From Candidatus Aminicenantes bacterium UBA4820 (GTDB taxonomy: Bacteria; Acidobacteriota; UBA4820), in NCBI GenBank assembly GCA_002402325.1, contig DHFQ01000017.1, positions 1-15,106 of the forward strand: DNA of 15,106 bases. The letters are read 5' to 3'. The notes beneath the pieces are model-generated. The model worked only from the letters and a program-made list of their open reading frames with translations, was not told the origin of the DNA and did no database searches. Both the position numbers and the translations under genes were made by a program. This document shows, piece after piece, positions 14,119 through 15,106 of the stretch; the stretch's first letter is position 1, and each line of letters opens with the position of its first letter.

Positions 14119-14851
14119 AAAAGGTGCCACATTTATAACCATTCTTGTTGCACTTTTTGTCCTTGCTGTATTTCTTCTGTTAGCAGTCGAGCCTGCATCC
14201 ACGGTAATGCAGAGAGAAAAGGAGGCAGAACTTATCTTTCGAGGAGAACAAATCTGTGAAGCGATTAGAAACTATCAAAAGGAACACGGTGGGGCTTCCC
14301 CAAATGAACTTAAGGAACTTCTCAAACAAGGGCCAAAAAAAATTCCATACTTAAGAAGGCTTTACAGAAATCCATTTGATCCCGAAGGGAAATGGTGTTA
14401 CCTTGCACCAGGAACAACGGCAATCAAGTACAATGCGGATGGAACAAAGGAGATTCTTCCAGGGGGAGGAATAGGTTCTATTTCCCCTTCTCAACAGGGG
14501 CAAAGTCAGTATCAGCCACAGGGTGGATTGAATCAACAAGATACAGATTTAAATCCGCCACAAGCTGGAGTAGAGCCAGGTCAACCTTTACCGAAAATTC
14601 TCCCTTTTAAACTTGATGGAAAAGAAGGGGAGCCAATTCTCGGTGTTTGTGCAAAATGGAAAAAACCCGCCTTTAGAAAATATATGGATACAAATGATAT
14701 AAATGAATGGTTTTTTTCTCCGCTCGTAATTCAGCCAAAACCGCCTGTCAATCTTAATCCCACGCCTGCGCAACTGCCCCCAAGCGGAGAAAGTCCTCAA
14801 ACACCAATCCCTAATGCTCCTTCACCAGATGACGGTGGAGACAAAGAATAA
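14090..14851 (+). CDS. Divergent pseudopilin-like protein with Pro/Gln-rich tail
   Basis: This 254-residue protein has a basic leader, a putative cleavage site after Gly12 (EKG/ATFITIL) and a hydrophobic helix (~13-36). It then has MQREKEAELIFRGEQICEAI, YLRRLYRNPFDPEGKW and ILGVCAKWKK...NDINEWFF. I recognise these elements from a pseudopilin-like family found near GspG in acidobacterial-type clusters. The mature fifth residue is Thr instead of Glu, so it may cap the filament or not insert in the standard way. Pro/Gln/Gly-rich regions lie at ~130-175 and 215-254. ATG 14090 is chosen over ATG 14057 because AGGAGG (14075-14080) precedes it by 9 bases; TTG 14087 is also possible. It overlaps gspG by 29 bases and ends the operon. 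Confidence 0.8.
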   Translation: MARRNIQSGEKGATFITILVALFVLAVFLLLAVEPASTVMQREKEAELIFRGEQICEAIRNYQKEHGGASPNELKELLKQGPKKIPYLRRLYRNPFDPEGKWCYLAPGTTAIKYNADGTKEILPGGGIGSISPSQQGQSQYQPQGGLNQQDTDLNPPQAGVEPGQPLPKILPFKLDGKEGEPILGVCAKWKKPAFRKYMDTNDINEWFFSPLVIQPKPPVNLNPTPAQLPPSGESPQTPIPNAPSPDDGGDKE

Positions 14852-15007
14852 AATAATCTATTTCTTGACTTTGATGGTTTAGAATGGTAAGTTATTGATT
14901 ATTATGATGATGCAATTTTTGGTAGGCACTACACAACAGCCTCTATAAAAAACATCCTTATTTTACAAATAGTTATCAATCACAACCCCCTATAAAAGGT
15001 CAAAGTC

Positions 15008-15023
15008 GGGAGAATGTTCTCCC
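15008..15023. repeat. Perfect inverted repeat downstream of the operon
   Basis: GGGAGAA (15008-15014) is followed, after 2 bases, by its exact reverse complement TTCTCCC (15017-15023), most likely folding as a 6-bp stem with a 4-base loop. It overlaps a second possible hairpin, CCCC (15021-15024) with GGGG (15030-15033), so the two structures are mutually exclusive. No T tract follows, so a simple intrinsic terminator is not supported. Confidence 0.55.
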
Positions 15024-15051
15024 CTTTCAGGGGATGCTGGGAGGGGCTTCC
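15019..15051 (-). repeat. Second copy of the GC-rich palindromic repeat, opposite orientation
   Basis: Read on the minus strand, this block aligns with 10276-10309 at 26 of 34 positions. Here TCCCC and GGGGA form a 5-bp stem around TGAAA. Being intergenic it is in the usual location for such elements, unlike the copy inside the pilP-like gene. Confidence 0.55.
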
Positions 15052-15106
15052 TTATTTACAATGAATCGGTCGGAGTTGTCATTCCGATTGCCACTTCAAA
15101 GCATAA

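Larger units (their letters stand above)
865..14851 (+). other. Predicted 18-gene transcription unit
   Basis: All genes between 865 and 14851 lie on the plus strand. Adjacent genes overlap (4 bases at 2772, 4330, 4617, 8182, 9656 and 10267; 8 at 1400; 23 at 13227; 29 at 14090) or are separated by at most about 25 bases. No convincing internal terminator was seen. Tight coupling implies coordinated translation of the secretion apparatus together with the regulators and housekeeping genes ahead of it. Internal promoters inside coding sequence cannot be excluded. Confidence 0.7.
14852..15106. other. Gene-free tail of the window
   Basis: No plausible coding frame was seen on either strand in these 255 bases. 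A TTGACT box lies at 14865-14870, but no good -10 lies 16-18 bases away; TAGAAT at 14880 is too close. From about 15000 the DNA turns GC-rich and palindromic. AATCGG (15064-15069) and CCGATT (15084-15089) form another short inverted repeat near the edge. No clear T-tailed terminator for the upstream operon was found. Confidence 0.6.

Noticed and set aside
14865..14885. TTGACT plus TAGAAT as a promoter for a gene beyond the window
   Set aside because: The spacing is only 9 bases and no good -10 lies at 16-18 bases.
1..15106. CRISPR arrays, tRNA or rRNA genes, insertion sequences, phage genes
   Set aside because: No regularly spaced direct repeats, cloverleaf or rRNA-like segments, transposase or integrase motifs were seen.

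Overview
The window looks like a chromosomal segment of an AT-rich, didermic (Gram-negative-type) bacterium. It encodes an outer-membrane secretin, two lipoproteins and a type II secretion/type IV pilus envelope machine. Several traits are ones I associate with Acidobacteriota and related uncultured lineages: a secretin lipoprotein ending in a cohesin-like domain, pseudopilins of the 'REKEAELIFRGEQ' type, and a secreted fibronectin-III-like protein with a Gly/Thr/Cys-rich tail. Arginine is mostly AGA/AGG and the proteins are rich in Lys, Glu and Ile, which could reflect low GC content, a warm habitat or both. The lineage is an inference and cannot be fixed from this window.

Layout. Bases 1-689 hold the 3' end of a secreted repeat protein, closed by a strong, probably bidirectional terminator (707-739). 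After a short gap with a candidate promoter (827-855), 18 genes run on the plus strand from about 865 to 14851. Gaps are at most about 25 bases and there are many ATGA, TTGA or longer overlaps, so this is very likely one long transcription unit. Its first third is housekeeping and regulatory: a LOG-family nucleotide-binding protein, signal peptidase I, a DUF465/YdcH-like small protein, a Fis-type DNA-binding protein, ThiL and an ECF-type sigma factor. Two uncharacterised membrane or exported proteins follow; the second carries a secretin N-domain-like motif.

The remaining two thirds are a complete-looking type II secretion/type IV pilus assembly set. It comprises inner-membrane platform GspF, ATPase GspE, PilM-, PilN-, PilO- and PilP-like assembly proteins, a TPR-secretin-cohesin lipoprotein (PilQ/GspD), two GspG-like pseudopilins and a divergent third pseudopilin. 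No PilT retraction ATPase and no prepilin peptidase lie in the window. This favours a secretion-type pseudopilus, with the peptidase encoded elsewhere. Signal peptidase I is a different enzyme and cannot replace it.

Two points stand out. First, the ECF sigma factor, a small single-pass membrane protein and a secretin-N-like exported protein are translationally chained directly upstream of the secretion genes, which suggests an assembly-sensing regulatory cassette. Second, a short GC-rich palindromic repeat lies in frame inside the signal-peptide region of the pilP-like gene. A related copy lies in opposite orientation in the 255-base gene-free tail at the end of the window.
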